DNA of 64,000 nt from Bufo bufo. Lineage: Eukaryota; Chordata; Amphibia; Anura; Bufonidae. A program made the translations under genes and the position numbers. The stretch spans positions 193,512,559 through 193,576,558 of the forward strand of contig NC_053391.1 in NCBI RefSeq assembly GCF_905171765.1. Reading direction: 5' to 3'. Below, one piece after another: positions 44,691 to 55,787 of the stretch (position 1 is its first letter; each line of letters starts with the position of its first letter). The notes below the pieces were generated by a model. The model had not been told where the DNA came from. It worked only from the letters and a program-made list of their open reading frames with translations, and made no database searches.

Positions 44691-46252
44691 CAGGGAGTGC
44701 AGAATTATTATGCAAGTTGTATTTTTGAGGATTAATTTTATTATTGAACAACAACCATGTTCTCAATGAACCCAAAAAACTCATTAATATCAAAGCTGAA
44801 TATTTTTGGAAGTAGTTTTTAGTTTGTTTTTAGTTTTAGCTATTTTAGGGGGATATCTGTGTGTGCAGGTGACTATTACTGTACATAATTATTAGGCAAC
44901 TTAACAAAAAACAAATATATACCCATTTCAATTATTTATTTTTACCAGTGAAACCAATATAACATCTCAACATTCACAAATATACATTTCTGACATTCAA
45001 AAACAAAACAAAACAAATCAGTGACCAATATAGCCACCTTTCTTTGCAAGGACACTCAAAAGCCTGCCATCCATGGATTCTGTCAGTGTTTTGATCTGTT
45101 CACCATCAACATTGCGTGCAGCAGCAACCACAGCCTCCCAGACACTGTTCAGAGAGGTGTACTGTTTTCCCTCCTTGTAAATCTCACATTTGATGATGGA
45201 CCACAGGTTCTCAATGGGGTTCAGATCAGGTGAACAAGGAGGCCATGTCATTAGATTTTCTTCTTTTATACCCTTTCTTGCCAGCCACGCTGTGGAGTAC
45301 TTGGACACGTGTGATGGAGCATTGTCCTGCATGAAAATCATGTTTTTCTTGAAGGATGCAGACTTCTTCCTGTACCACTGCTTGAAGAAGGTGTCTTTCA
45401 GAAACTGGCAGTAGGACTGGGAGTTGAGCTTGACTCCATCCTCAACCCGAAAAGGCCCCACAAGCTCATCTTTGATGATACCAGCCCAAACCAGTACTCC
45501 ACCTCCACCTTGCTGGCGTCTGAGTCGGACTGGAGCTCTTTGCCCTTTACCAATCCAGCCACGGGCCCATCCATCTGGCCCATCAAGACTCACTCTCATT
45601 TCATCAGTCCATAAAACCTTAGAAAAATCAGTCTTGAGATATTTCTTGGCCCAGTCTTGACGTTTCAGCTTGTGTGTCTTGTTCAGTGGTGGTCGTCTTT
45701 CAGCCTTTCTTACCTTGGCCATGTCTCTGAGTATTGCACACCTTGTGCTTTTGGGCACTCCAGTGATGTTGCAGCTCTGAAATATGGCCAAACTGGTGGC
45801 AAGTGGCATCTTGGCAGCTGCACGCTTGACTTTTCTCAGTTCATGGGCAGTTATTTTGCGCCTTGGTTTTTCCACACGCTTCTTGCGACCCTGTTGACTA
45901 TTTTGAATGAAACGCTTGATTGTTCGATGATCACGCTTCAGAAGCTTTGCAATTTTAAGAGTGCTGCATCCCTCTGCAAGATATCTCACTATTTTTGACT
46001 TTTCTGAGCCTGTCAAGTCCTTCTTTTGACCCATTTTGCCAAAGGAAAGGAAGTTGCCTAATAATTATGCACACCTGATATAGGGTGTTGATGTCATTAG
46101 ACCACACCCCTTCTCATTACAGAGATGCACATCACCTAATATGCTTAATTGGTAGTAGGCTTTCGAGCCTATACAGCTTGGAGTAAGACAACATGCATAA
46201 AGAGGATGATGTGGTCAAAATACTCATTTGCCTAATAATTCTGCACGCAGTG
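44691..46252 (-). mobile_element. Tc1/mariner DD37E element, copy 1, intact
   Basis: The ends CAGGGAGTGCAGAATTATTA and the complement of CTAATAATTCTGCACGCAGTG are inverted and flanked by TA (44689-44690 and 46253-46254). Length is 1,562 bp. A second, inner copy of the terminal word lies about 190 bp in on each side: 44881-44902 and 46051-46072. This gives paired binding sites per end (IR/DR type). Copy 1 has TATGCAAG where copy 2 has TAGGCAAG in the left repeat. It carries one full transposase gene on the minus strand. Confidence 0.95.
45018..46034 (-). CDS. Tc1/mariner transposase, DD37E, 338 aa
   Basis: This is a full-length, uninterrupted transposase, expected to cut and paste its own element at TA sites in the nucleus. 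It starts MGQKKDLTGSEKSKIVRYLA. Residues about 8-45 form the first helix-turn-helix, and 51-60 (KKRVEKPRRK) are a basic stretch suited to an AT-hook or nuclear signal. A second DNA-binding region spans about 62-110. Catalytic residues are D144 (LWTDEM), D237 (MQDNAPSH) and E275 (NPIENLW), with 37 residues between the last two. The glycine box GGGGVLVWAG is at 176-185. Length and motifs match complete relatives, possibly the Traveler group. Start chosen because it is the first Met and follows the inner repeat. No intron. It differs from copy 2 at residues 54, 213 and 243 only. Confidence 0.95.
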   Translation of the reverse strand: MGQKKDLTGSEKSKIVRYLAEGCSTLKIAKLLKRDHRTIKRFIQNSQQGRKKRVEKPRRKITAHELRKVKRAAAKMPLATSLAIFQSCNITGVPKSTRCAILRDMAKVRKAERRPPLNKTHKLKRQDWAKKYLKTDFSKVLWTDEMRVSLDGPDGWARGWIGKGQRAPVRLRRQQGGGGVLVWAGIIKDELVGPFRVEDGVKLNSQSYCQFLKDTFFKQWYRKKSASFKKNMIFMQDNAPSHVSKYSTAWLARKGIKEENLMTWPPCSPDLNPIENLWSIIKCEIYKEGKQYTSLNSVWEAVVAAARNVDGEQIKTLTESMDGRLLSVLAKKGGYIGH

Positions 46253-46254
46253 TA

Positions 46255-47118
46255 TGTTGTCACTTAACAACCTTGCTGAAACCGTCATGGCTGTTGTATC
46301 CACAGACACCACATGAGCCAAATGGTAAGAGAAAAGGTGAAAAGCAGCTGGATAAAAGTGCTAGTAATCACATTTTTTGATGTGTAATGTTTTTTTAGAA
46401 ATAAACATACAGGTGGCCTCACATGTCCTGCATTGTCCATTGAGTCCTTTAAAAAATAGCTTAAATGCAGTATTATTTACCACTGGATAAAAACCTCTGT
46501 AACCCAGTCTAATATGCAGCCAAACCACCATCCCCCTGGTGTTTACCTCCTTCTTGTGTGGTGTCCCATACTCGGAACACTTGGTTATCTCCATGTACAT
46601 CCCTCCCCCAAGTACAGACATATATTGTCCTCTTCTCTACCTTCTATCTCCACCCTTGCCTAGGCCCTCCCTCCTCCCCCAGCTCCTGAAAGGGGATGTG
46701 CTTCATATGCTGGGCCGCAGATTGCACAGCCAGTAACAAAGTAGAATCTCAGTAGCCAAGTATGCAATCTCTGTGATAACAATGGGTAATTAGAATGATA
46801 CATGTCCCCTTATAATAGAGAGACAAGAAGGCGCTTCCAAACAGAGACATTGTCTATGACTGGGAAAAGACATAACAGGAACTGTAATCTTTTACATTGG
46901 TAATTCCTCCACAGCAAGTCCTGGTAGCATGAAAACAACTGTGCTGCAAAGACGTAGGCAATACAATGAAAATGAAAAAATAAATACTTTTGAGTTATGG
47001 TTGCATGATCTGCTGGGATTCACCGACACAGATGTCTTGTGCACTTACACGTCTTCACTGCAATCTTGTGGTGCAACGCCAATCCAAAGACATGTCAACA
47101 AGTTCAAAAATAGAAGGC
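46255..47118. other. no gene recognised
   Basis: Unassigned sequence. No coding or repeat signature supported. Confidence 0.35.
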
Positions 47119-47319
47119 GGCACTCACCCATGCAGTAATTTACAAAAATGATCCTTTATTCATCCGGGATATGGTTTAACAATATCGGCAGAAATAACAG
47201 GGGCAATGCAGATGCTCCTCACCAGTGTGTATCATCTGCATTCCGCCCCTGTTATTTCTGCCGATATTGTTAAACCATATCCCGGATCGTTTTTGTAAAT
47301 TACTGCATGGGTGAGTGCC
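47119..47319. repeat. long near-perfect inverted repeat, 18-bp loop
   Basis: The arms run from GGCACTCACCCATGCAGTAA on the left to its complement ending at 47319. They meet around a spacer at 47215-47232. They pair except for an 11-base insertion in the left arm (around CCTTTATTCAT), a 2-base gap and a single substitution. The arm includes CGGGATATGGTTTAACAATA. An RNA from it would fold into a hairpin of about 85 bp. It may be a MITE or a recent inverted duplication. Confidence 0.9.
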
Positions 47320-47368
47320 ATCTTCTTACTTTAGAAATTATTTTTTGCTTAAAAATGAATGCTTGCCG

Positions 47369-47730
47369 GCAGCAGATCATGCTGTCTAATAGCAATCTGC
47401 CGCCGGCAAACCACTAGACCAGGGATGGCCAACCTGTGGCTCTCCAGCTGTTGTAAAACTACAATTTCCACCATGCCCTGCTGTAGGCTGATAGCTGTAG
47501 GCAGTCTGGGAGTTGTAGTTTTGCAACAGCTGGAGAGCCGCAGGTTGGCCATCCCTGCACTAGACAATAAGGGGGCAAGCGATGGCATAGCTATCGCTTC
47601 TCCCCATGCTGCGGAGGAGATCACTGCATATAATAGCAGCAGTCTCCTCTGCTAGCGAGCAGGCGATTGCCGGGAAGGAATGTTTCTCTCCCGACAATCA
47701 TTTGCTTATGTGCCTGTCTAATACACGCCT
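47369..47730. mobile_element. possible host MITE around 47420-47557
   Basis: GCAGATCATGCTGTCTAATA before the insertion and GATTGCCGGGAAGGAATG after it resemble the body at 34797-35119. The borders are unclear. Confidence 0.35.
47420..47557. mobile_element. hAT MITE, 138 bp, perfect TSD
   Basis: CAGGGATGGCCAACCTGTGG and the complement of AGGTTGGCCATCCCTG are inverted ends. Perfect 8-bp TSD CACTAGAC at 47412-47419 and 47558-47565. The arms pair over about 45 bp (CTCCAGCTGTTGTAAAACTA with the complement). Both arms carry ACTACAA-TCCCA words resembling the ZNF143/THAP11 motif. It is the same family as 58937-59083. Confidence 0.95.
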
Positions 47731-48159
47731 TAGTCACGACTCAATCACTGTATATTGTAGACAGGGGATGTGTTGTTTGTTAGAAGTGGCTACTAGAAAT
47801 CAAGAAGACTACAACTCTATTTGTCTCTAGAGGCCGTTTGGAAAATGAAAGTCGCAATATGAAATTTTGGTACACCTCACCTTGGAAATGATGGTAGTAA
47901 ATATACATTTACTTGCTAAACCTTGTTGAGTCAAGATAAATTAATTATTATTATTGCTGTACTAAAACAGATGTTTTATAGTATGTGGCACAATGAACAG
48001 CCTCTTTCCTCTGTGTTTGGATCCAGCATCGCTTTTTTATTTTCCTGTTAACTGACAATACTATTACTTTATTTGCCAGTGTAGTGTGTACATTTTCCTA
48101 AAGGGAAGTATTTATTCAAGATACATTGAAGCAAATATTTCTATGGTGTATACATTTTC
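47731..48159. other. no feature seen
   Basis: Unassigned, AT-rich. Confidence 0.35.
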
Positions 48160-48338
48160 CAGATAGACTTATCGAAACTGAGGTAAAGGAAAACTAGTTC
48201 TGTTGCCCATAGCAACCAATCAGATTCCACCTTACATGTTTCAGAGCTCCTTTGGAAAATGAAAGGTGGAATCTGATTGGTTGCTAGGGAGAACTCGGTA
48301 AGTTTTCCTTTACAACAGTTTTGATAAATCTCCCCCAT
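48160..48338. mobile_element. palindromic MITE with paired CCAAT boxes
   Basis: AGATAGACTTATCGAAACTG and the complement of CAGTTTTGATAAATCTCCCC are worn inverted ends. AGCAACCAATCAGATT (48211-48226) is followed by inverted AATCTGATTGGTTGCT (48270-48285). Each has a CCAAT core in Y-box context. The family also occurs at 53535. Confidence 0.8.
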
Positions 48339-51127
48339 ACAATATGCATAATAATGAGGGAAATAAAGTTCCTCTGGGCATACACTTCCTGTTATGTAGC
48401 CTCCATTCTTTTGTATGTGTTTATATCAAAGGACGTCACATGACAGGAAGTCAATATACAGAACTGTTTGGATGCTACCATAGTAACCCCAGAGCAAGCA
48501 GAGTATTTTTTGTTAATCCCCCCCCAAAAAAAAAACACTAAATGGAACAAGATATGTATTATCAAACATACCATAACATTTACATGTATAAAAAGTTCAA
48601 GACCCCTTTCATTTTGTCTTGCTTTTTGCTTAGCAAGGTACAGTATGCCTCTGATACAGTGCTACACACCAGGCTGCCGAAAAGTAATAGAATCATTACT
48701 GCATAAACATATCATGATTATAGCTTGATCCAGTGTTCAGCATGTGGAATTTGGATGGCAAAATGCACATGGCGAATACCCAAGAACATTATCATTGCTG
48801 TGATGTTAATTTAAATGTGAATACTAATGCTTCATTCGCAGTATACAATGCAATAAATGTGTATTCAAATGAGACACTTTTTCAAGTGTAACAGCCCAAA
48901 AGGTTATTAAGAATATACCGTCTTTTCAGCTAATTGCTTGGTGAATGGCCAGAGTATTACGTTTTGATAGCGCTTTAATTTTATTTATAGACCCCGCTAC
49001 GACTTCCAGTGGATGGAAAGCTGGGAATAAGCCAGGGCCTTTTTGCCATGAGCCGTTTCTCTCGCTGGCTTCATTCTACACAACGCAGCGACTTCATATT
49101 CATCCAGAACATCTAACCTTACTGCAAAGAATATCGACTGCCTTCTACAACACATCTTGGCACCAATCAATCTTTAAGATTTTATTTGTTAAACTCAAGA
49201 CCTCGCTAGTTCCATCACCATGGTCAATGCTTCTTTTCCAACCATAACAGAATCCATGCAAAATGCTATGGCATTGTGAATTTTCATCTCAATTTGATAC
49301 CTTAGACTGCATCTAAACACAACATTTAATGTATATATGCCAAAAGAAGCCTACACTATATATGTTAAACATATGTATAGGATTCCACGCAACCAATGGA
49401 GACCAAAAAATTGTTCTTTGATGAGTCAGTATTCATCAATAACCCCTTTTCCTAATTCTACAGAAAAGCACAGCAGACTGTGCTTTCCTACACAGGGGAA
49501 CACCACAAAAAATATATATTTTGAAATGGAACCAACAGTGGCCTTCCTAAGAATATGTTGGAAGCATCTCTGATGGATGTCTGATGGAAGACTCAAACAA
49601 TATGCACTCAGAGGCTATGTGTCAAATGGTATCAAATAGCAAAAATAAATTCTCAATAAAAATACAAAAATAAGATACAAAAATTAGCCAGATGTTCCTC
49701 ATGACGCAAAATCTAGATGTCTTAATGAAAATGTGATTCAGCCTTGTATGAGTATCTTCTCTAGTAGAATAGTATTTAAAAAAGATCACTGTATGGACCC
49801 AATTCAACATTGTACATTTTGTATGAAAAGTATATAGAGGAGATTTAAATTGATTCCAGTCCTGAATGGGATATAAGATGGAGGTTTATAACCAGAGTTG
49901 GACTGGCCCAACAGAATACACAGAGGATACTGTGATGGTCTCATAAACCTTAAAGATCTAGAAGAAGACTCAAGCTGAAGCTGATTTGGATCCCACCGCT
50001 TGCTGCTAGGGACAATTTTTATAGCTTGATTTGCAGATAACCTATTAATAGAATATGTAATAAAAAATGACCGTGCACATGTGCTGTGTCGATTGATAAC
50101 ATGCCCTCAGAATCATTTCCTCTCGTGGGCCCAAGGCATGCCAGGCCGACACTAACAGACCGTAACTCCTCACTGATAGATTTCAAGACAGGTTTGAAGC
50201 TAGTAGGGGAATTTACATTACACTGGGGTTATGGACAGAATAAATGTAAGCCCTGTACAAAGCTTTGAAGTCTATAGAGGGATAATAGCTGAAACATTGA
50301 AACATTTCATAGAAGTATGATATACAAAAACTGAAAAAAATGTCAAGGATGATGTTAACAGCATTTGGACACATCGAAAAAAAATATGTCACAAGTCATA
50401 AAAAATATAATGGTGGACATTGGTATTGGCTTCCCTCATTTTTTCAAAATTCTATTCTGACTGAATTACCTGTCCAATAGCTACCATCATCATTAGCAGT
50501 ATTAGCTCTCAAAGACTGTCATGTGGTCACCCAGAGGATCTTCAGTCTCAGTTCATCTTTGGCCTCCTATGCCTCAATGTGCAGAGACCTGCTTGATTGA
50601 CTATAACGATAGTGTTAACAATGATCTAGTATCAATAAACGCATTTATTTGTCTACAGGGGATGTGTCAGACAGACCAGAGCCGTCACTCTGATTTATAG
50701 TCCACAAGGTTACAAGGTTTTGTGTTACCTTGTAAATGAATGTACTTGAGCAATGAGAATGGTGACATCAGTGAGGGAGTCAGTAACTAGCATTTGTTCC
50801 TACTTCGGTTTAAATAGAATTCAATCTATCTGGCAAGACATAGATTGTTCAGCATTTTTCATGTTCATGACCTCACAGAAGAGCCTCTGATAAGACATTA
50901 GGGAACTTTAAGGAACATAGCTAACTGGGCCCTGGTGCCTAAGTGGACCAAAAAGAAAAATACATCAGAAGGGGCTTTGTTCCAATTTTTGTGTTGCAAT
51001 GAATTTACTAAAACATTGAGGCAAACATTTTACATGGAGGCATAGGAACCTTAAATTAAACCTCCGAGATTAGGGTAGACTCCTATTTGACAATGCAAGT
51101 TGTAATCACAAATAATACAGTATGTGT
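48339..51127. other. long stretch without recognised gene or repeat
   Basis: This is the longest unassigned part of the window. ORFs reach 100 codons (48945-49247) but show no domain, and no LINE or MITE signature was seen apart from GAGTTGGACTGGCCCA at 49895, a word common in frog repeats. It may be intron or intergenic unique DNA. Confidence 0.4.
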
Positions 51128-51401
51128 AGCATACTGAGTTCGAGAGGGGCCTGGATGGATTTCTGGAGTGTAATAATATTACAGGCTATAGCTACTAGAG
51201 AGGGGTCGTTGATCCAGGGAGTTATTCTGATTGCCTGATTGGAGTCGGGAAGGAATTTTTTTCCCCTTAAGTGGGGAAAATTGGCTTCTATCTCACAATT
51301 TATTTATTTTTTTACTTTCTCTGGATCAACTTGCAGGATAACAGGCCGAACTGGATGGACAAATGTCTTTTTTCGGTCTTATATACTATGTTACTATATG
51401 C
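51128..51401 (+). repeat. LINE 3' end with terminal repeat tail
   Basis: The start encodes RGLDGFLECNNIT-like text, the C-terminus of the L2/CR1-like ORF2. It is followed by an open 3' region (GGAGTCGGGAAGGAATTTTT, then GGATAACAGGCCGAACTGGA) and a tail TACTATGTTACTATATG. This is typical of frog LINE 3' ends, truncated at the 5' side. Confidence 0.75.
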
Positions 51402-51465
51402 AGCAAACATTGAGTAAAGCATATAGTAGGGAACCTTTACTCAAAGGTAGCGGCTTAAATATTAA

Positions 51466-51813
51466 AGGGGCTGCCTAGGGGGTGGGAATTCTTTAGAAAA
51501 GTCTCAGAGGGATACATTAAAAATAAAAGAAGGGAAATTCACCCTCAACAACCTCTCAAAGCTCCTGTTCTGATGCTTACTGCTAGTCTCTGCTTCCTGG
51601 TCCTGATCGACACACAGGAAATACCTAAGGATGCCAGCTCAGCCAATCACTGGCCACAATGGTAACCACCCGCCTCTCCAGACATTTCCTGCATGTTAAG
51701 GGTGAACCAAGGAGCGAAGAGCAACTGGGACTCGGTAAGCATTGAGGGTCTGTGAGGGTGTTTCCCTTCTTTTATCTTTTATATGACTCTGAGCCACTCC
51801 TGAGTAGCTCCTT
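51466..51813. mobile_element. possible TTAA-target MITE
   Basis: Flanked by TTAA at 51462-51465 and 51814-51817. It starts AGGGGCTGCCTAGGGGG and ends GAGTAGCTCCTT. CTCAACAACCTCTCA and TGAGGGTCTGTGAGGG arms pair loosely. Confidence 0.45.
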
Positions 51814-51817
51814 TTAA

Positions 51818-53010
51818 GACCCACAACCGGATATGTTCTTTAAGTGGAAAGCTCTTTCAAGAAAGTTAATTCTACACAATAATTTGTGCACATATATTCT
51901 ATATCTAATATATAAACCTAATTTATTGAATACTAATGTTCAGTTTTATTGATTCGGAGGTTGTTTGACTGTTGTTGTTTGACTGATGGACGCCTGTTTG
52001 CACCACCTGCAGAAAAAGGGGGCATTGTGTATCTTGCTGTCCATATTATAGTAAATCCCTTGTTCTTGCCGCTAGACTTTGCTTCTAGAGTCTTTATGGT
52101 CTTGTGTATAGGGCATTGATATGAGAGAAAGCGCTCAAGCCCCCGCCACATTACCATAAACCCTATTTAATGATCCATTGGTACAATATATTTCCTTTTA
52201 AACTGAATCCAAAGAATTTTCCAGGTTAAACAATCTTTTCAGTGCTACCGTGATAAGAGCCGGCAAGGTTTATAGGACAGGGACAAATTGCAGCTGTCAG
52301 TTCTAATGCGTGCAGCACTGCATATTATCTTAGTGATATTAAAGAAATTAGAATTGTAAATTCAGGCTCCCAATTTAGACGAAATATAAGTTATAGCGTA
52401 TACAAGCTCCTAGCTCAGTGCCGCACTTCATCACCTTAAAGGTTCACCCATTTCCTTCAGCACTCTGACAGTCCAGTCTGCAGTACTGGGGGCGAGCAGA
52501 GCTATTTTAAAGAGTCATAATTAGTCATGGACTATTATTAGTCTCTGGCTGGTTGAGACCTATATTCTCACCAGCTCCTTGGGGTCACTTAAATGGGTTA
52601 GACTAACTTCCTATGATTTCTTCACCAGCACATGGTTTACGTGACTTTGGCATCGGCTTCATTTCCAGGCAGTCTAATTGGAAAGCTTATTTATATTCAT
52701 GAGTTATTTGGCAGTTGTCACTGAACATCTTTGTGTGGATCCAAATTTTCAATGCAAATTGGATCAATGAATATCCGAGCCGCTTCTGGTACGATAAATA
52801 TAATTACACGGCAGTGATAAATTCCTTCACAGGATGCATCACTTTTCTTTTCTAATATGAGCAGTCTGCATTTGTGTGTAGTTTGGTGACCTTGCTCATG
52901 TAGCACTTTGATTATCACAGGCATTTGTTACATAGGTAGATCTATTTTCTTCATAGACACAATAGCGCTTGTATTCTGCTGACAGAATCGGGAACAGTAG
53001 AAGTGGGAGA
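51818..53010. other. no gene; unique-looking sequence
   Basis: 52300-52950 is free of recognised repeats. It has AATTAGTC, TAATTGGAAAG and ATTTATATTCATGAG words that could be regulatory, but this is speculation. Confidence 0.35.
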
Positions 53011-53014
53011 TTAA

Positions 53015-53401
53015 AGGGCCATTCCACCCCAGCCTGCTGTACTTGTGGGAAAATTAAATACTTACCTGCTCCCGGCCACTCTGTCCCGTTTCCCTGGTTC
53101 TTTTCACTGGTCTTCTCTTCCCCATTTGTATAGCTCCGGATGGATGGGGTGATGTATCCCGCTGCAGCCAATAACTGGCCTCAGTGGTCATGTGTCCCCA
53201 AGTGGCACGTGACCCAGCAGTGACATGCCACTTGGATACATGTCATTGTTGAAGCCAGGCATTGGCTGCAGCTGCACACGTCACACTGTCCATGCAAAAG
53301 GTTATAGGCAGGGACCCGAAGACCAGTGAAGAGAGCCTGGGAGCCAGGTACTGCAGTCTGGGATGTTGATTAAATAAAAAACAAAAAACTGGAAAACTCC
53401 T
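53015..53401. mobile_element. TTAA-target palindromic MITE
   Basis: TTAA at 53011-53014 and 53402-53405. Starts AGGGCCATTCCACCCCAGC and ends GGAAAACTCC. AGTGGCACGTGACCCAGCAG faces TGACATGCCACTTGG, and CAGCCAATAACTGGC has a weaker partner near 53258. It carries a CACGTG E-box at 53205-53210. Confidence 0.55.
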
Positions 53402-53534
53402 TTAACATAGGTCTTCAATATTAGATAAGCAGGGGTCCGACTTCTGGCACATCATGTGATCTGCTGTTTGCAGAAGCCACTTTGTGCCAGAAGTAGCACA
53501 GCTCCATGTACTGTGTAACATTCAGCAGTAACAT

Positions 53535-53711
53535 ATGGGGTCATTTATCAAACTGCTGTAAAGTTAGCTGGTTTATTGCTCATAGCAACCAATCAGATTT
53601 CACCTTTCATTTTCCAAAGTAGCAGTCAAAAATGAAAGGTGGAATCTGATTGGTTGCTATGGGCAACCAAGCCAGTTCTACTTTACACCAGTTTGATAAA
53701 TGACCCCAATA
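53535..53711. mobile_element. palindromic MITE with paired CCAAT boxes, second copy
   Basis: TGGGGTCATTTATCAAACTG and CAGTTTGATAAATGACCCCA are perfect inverted ends. ATA lies on both sides, a possible 3-bp target duplication. AGCAACCAATCAGATTT (53584) and its inverted form ATCTGATTGGTTGCT (53644) lie in the arms. Better preserved than 48160-48338. Confidence 0.88.
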
Positions 53712-53794
53712 GTGTTCAGCAGCTCCGGCAAGCAGCAGGGGTGCAGGGAATTGGATCTTCTGCCAATCTGGTATTAATGTCCTATCCTAAGGAT
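53712..53794. other. unassigned
   Basis: Short stretch between two palindromic elements; no feature. Confidence 0.3.
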
Positions 53795-53973
53795 ATTAGT
53801 AAGAAGATCTATGGCACACCATAAGGTTCTTTTTAGATAATGCATTCCTCTCATATGGCCTTTATAATTGATATAATCTCTGGATAAAATAGCATGTACA
53901 AAATGATGTGATGAATTGCACTATATGTATTAAAAGCTTTATCTAAAAAGAACCTTTAAGTCTTCTTACTAAT
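53795..53973. repeat. inverted repeat, possible MITE
   Basis: ATTAGTAAGAAGA and TCTTCTTACTAAT form the outer arms. AGGTTCTTTTTAGATA and TATCTAAAAAGAACCT form perfect inner arms. The spacer is AT-rich. Confidence 0.7.
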
Positions 53974-54620
53974 AGGAACGGACTACTGTTCTCTATGAGC
54001 ACCTACCATTGAAGGGTGTGCAGATCTCATCCATCCTTATACTATCCTAAGGATAGACCTGGACTATTAAAGTCAGTGAATTCCTCTATTACTGCTTGAA
54101 AGGGCATAAAAAATATAATGCCAATAGCCATACACAAAAGTGCTAGATTCTCAGAGAATTACACGGAATGGTACCTGTTGGACCCATTGTAAGTCTTGTA
54201 GTTGTCTGGTTGGGAATATCATCAGATAATGAAATAAAAGTACAAAACTAACCTGGGTAATAACAGAAAAGTAGTCATACGCAGTCCAAAGGGGCAAAAA
54301 AATAGATGACATCAGAGGAGTCCTAAATTAATAGTGTAGTGGAATAAACTGGGTCAAAGCAAGTAATGACATCACAACAGCCAGGTCCTGAGTATACAGG
54401 CCACAAAATAGAAATATGACACTCTCAGATTAGTAGAACGCACATACACATGCACCGCTTTAGCATCTGATACAGTACCTGTCATTGTTTTATGATCGCA
54501 TTTTACTCATTTTGGACAAAAAATATATATTTTCAATTAGTCTTTATTAAACATTTTCAACAGTTTTTGTGCTACATTCTTCACTTTCAGTTAATATGCA
54601 GACAATTTCTTTCTGTTCTA
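53974..54620. other. no feature seen
   Basis: Unassigned sequence. Confidence 0.3.
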
Positions 54621-54624
54621 CAGT

Positions 54625-55050
54625 GAATTTGTCAGAGAGTTGCTCTGATGGCTCGATCTGTAGCCCTTCTCTCTGAACTCCTGACAGCTCATAAACACTG
54701 AGTTAAGGCTGGGTTTATATCTGTGTTGTGAACTCTGGAACTCTGATCTGGTCTCAGTATCCGGCATATATACTACAAGCAGCATTTTTTGTCTGGCGGA
54801 AAGCTGTCATGTGTGCTGGAAAGCAGCTTGAGCCCCACCGGTTTCCATTATAGTGAATAGGTATACATCGATACACGTGGTATCTGGCTATACTGGATAC
54901 AGTGAACTCCGTCAGTCTGTTTCTCTGCTGGAACAGACTGCTGAAGTTCACAACTCAGATGTGAACATGGCCTAAGCCATATTAGCTATAATAAGTGTTT
55001 ATGAGCTGTCAGACGAGGGCTACAGATTGAGCTGTCCGTGATGGATTCAG
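54625..55050. mobile_element. outer palindromic MITE hosting another
   Basis: GATCTGTAGCCCTTCTCTCT and CTGACAGCTCATAAACACT on the left face AGTGTTTATGAGCTGTCAG and GAGGGCTACAGATTGAGC on the right. The middle is taken by the element at 54705-54973. Confidence 0.7.
54705..54973. mobile_element. nested palindromic MITE, AAGGCTGGG end
   Basis: AAGGCTGGGTTTATATCTG and, on the right in complement, AGGCCATGTTCACATCTGAG are its ends. GTGTTGTGAACTCTG pairs with AAGTTCACAAC. Related in style to 9925-10244. Confidence 0.7.
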
Positions 55051-55051
55051 T

Positions 55052-55223
55052 GTAAGGTTTCATGCACATGACCGTATGGATTTTTGTATGAAATGAATGG
55101 GTATGTGTGATCTGCATAGAATCCGGATTGGATGTGGACCCAAACAACGGTCGTGCAGAAAGAAATGGTCTGCAGATACACTGAAAGTGAAGAACAAAAA
55201 CTATTAAAAATATGAATAATGAC
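55052..55223. mobile_element. worn MITE fragment
   Basis: TAAGGTTTCATGCACATGAC and the downstream ACAACGGTCGTGCAGAAAG resemble the ends at 25708-26002. Only parts remain. Confidence 0.4.
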
Positions 55224-55779
55224 TAGAGATGAGAAAAGTATTGACAAATTTGATTCGGTTGTTTCGACGAATTTTACAAAAAAAATCCACTTCGTGAGGA
55301 ATTACTTTGTCACAAAGTGCATTTCTTCATACTTAGTGGGTGCAATGACAGGGATCAGGAATTGCGCCACTCCCTGTCATTGTACCCCTCAGATGCTGCA
55401 TTGATAGCAGATCGCAACATCCGATAGCAATATTACAGTGTAAATTATTTTTTTTAATAATCCATTACCTCATCCATTTGATCGCGAAGAGCTGGCCTCC
55501 ACCATCTTGATTGAAGATCGAGTGTGAAATCTCCGTTGGCCCGGGATGACGTCATCACGTCCGCCGGCGTGGTGACGTCATACTTCACCGCGCGCGGGAT
55601 TTCGGGCGAGATCTTCGATCAAGATGGCGGAGGCCGGCTCTTCACGCTCAAATGGATTAGGATTTTATTTATTTTTGACCGCCATTTAGGGAAAATCGAT
55701 TTACTACCATGAAGCACAAGGAAATTTGGTTTCGCGGTGAATTGAATTTTCCCTGAAATTTAGATCGAATTCAACACTA
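55224..55779. mobile_element. hAT-type palindromic MITE, full length
   Basis: TAGAGATGAGAAAAGTATTG at the left, and TAGTGTTGAATTCGATC in complement at the right. TSD ATAATGAC (55216-55223) and ATAAAGAC (55780-55787) match at seven of eight. CACCATCTTGATTGAAGATC and GATCTTCGATCAAGATGG pair around the centre. Two CRE words TGACGTCA lie at 55547-55554 and 55573-55580. Same family as 16261 and 25385. Confidence 0.88.
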
Positions 55780-55787
55780 ATAAAGAC

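Noticed and set aside
45424..45998. Plus-strand ORFs of 78 and 113 codons over the DD37E element
   Set aside because: Antisense shadows of the transposase; they recur identically at the second copy.
48945..49247. 100-codon ORF as an exon
   Set aside because: No domain, no convincing splice context, and this length is expected by chance in 64 kb.
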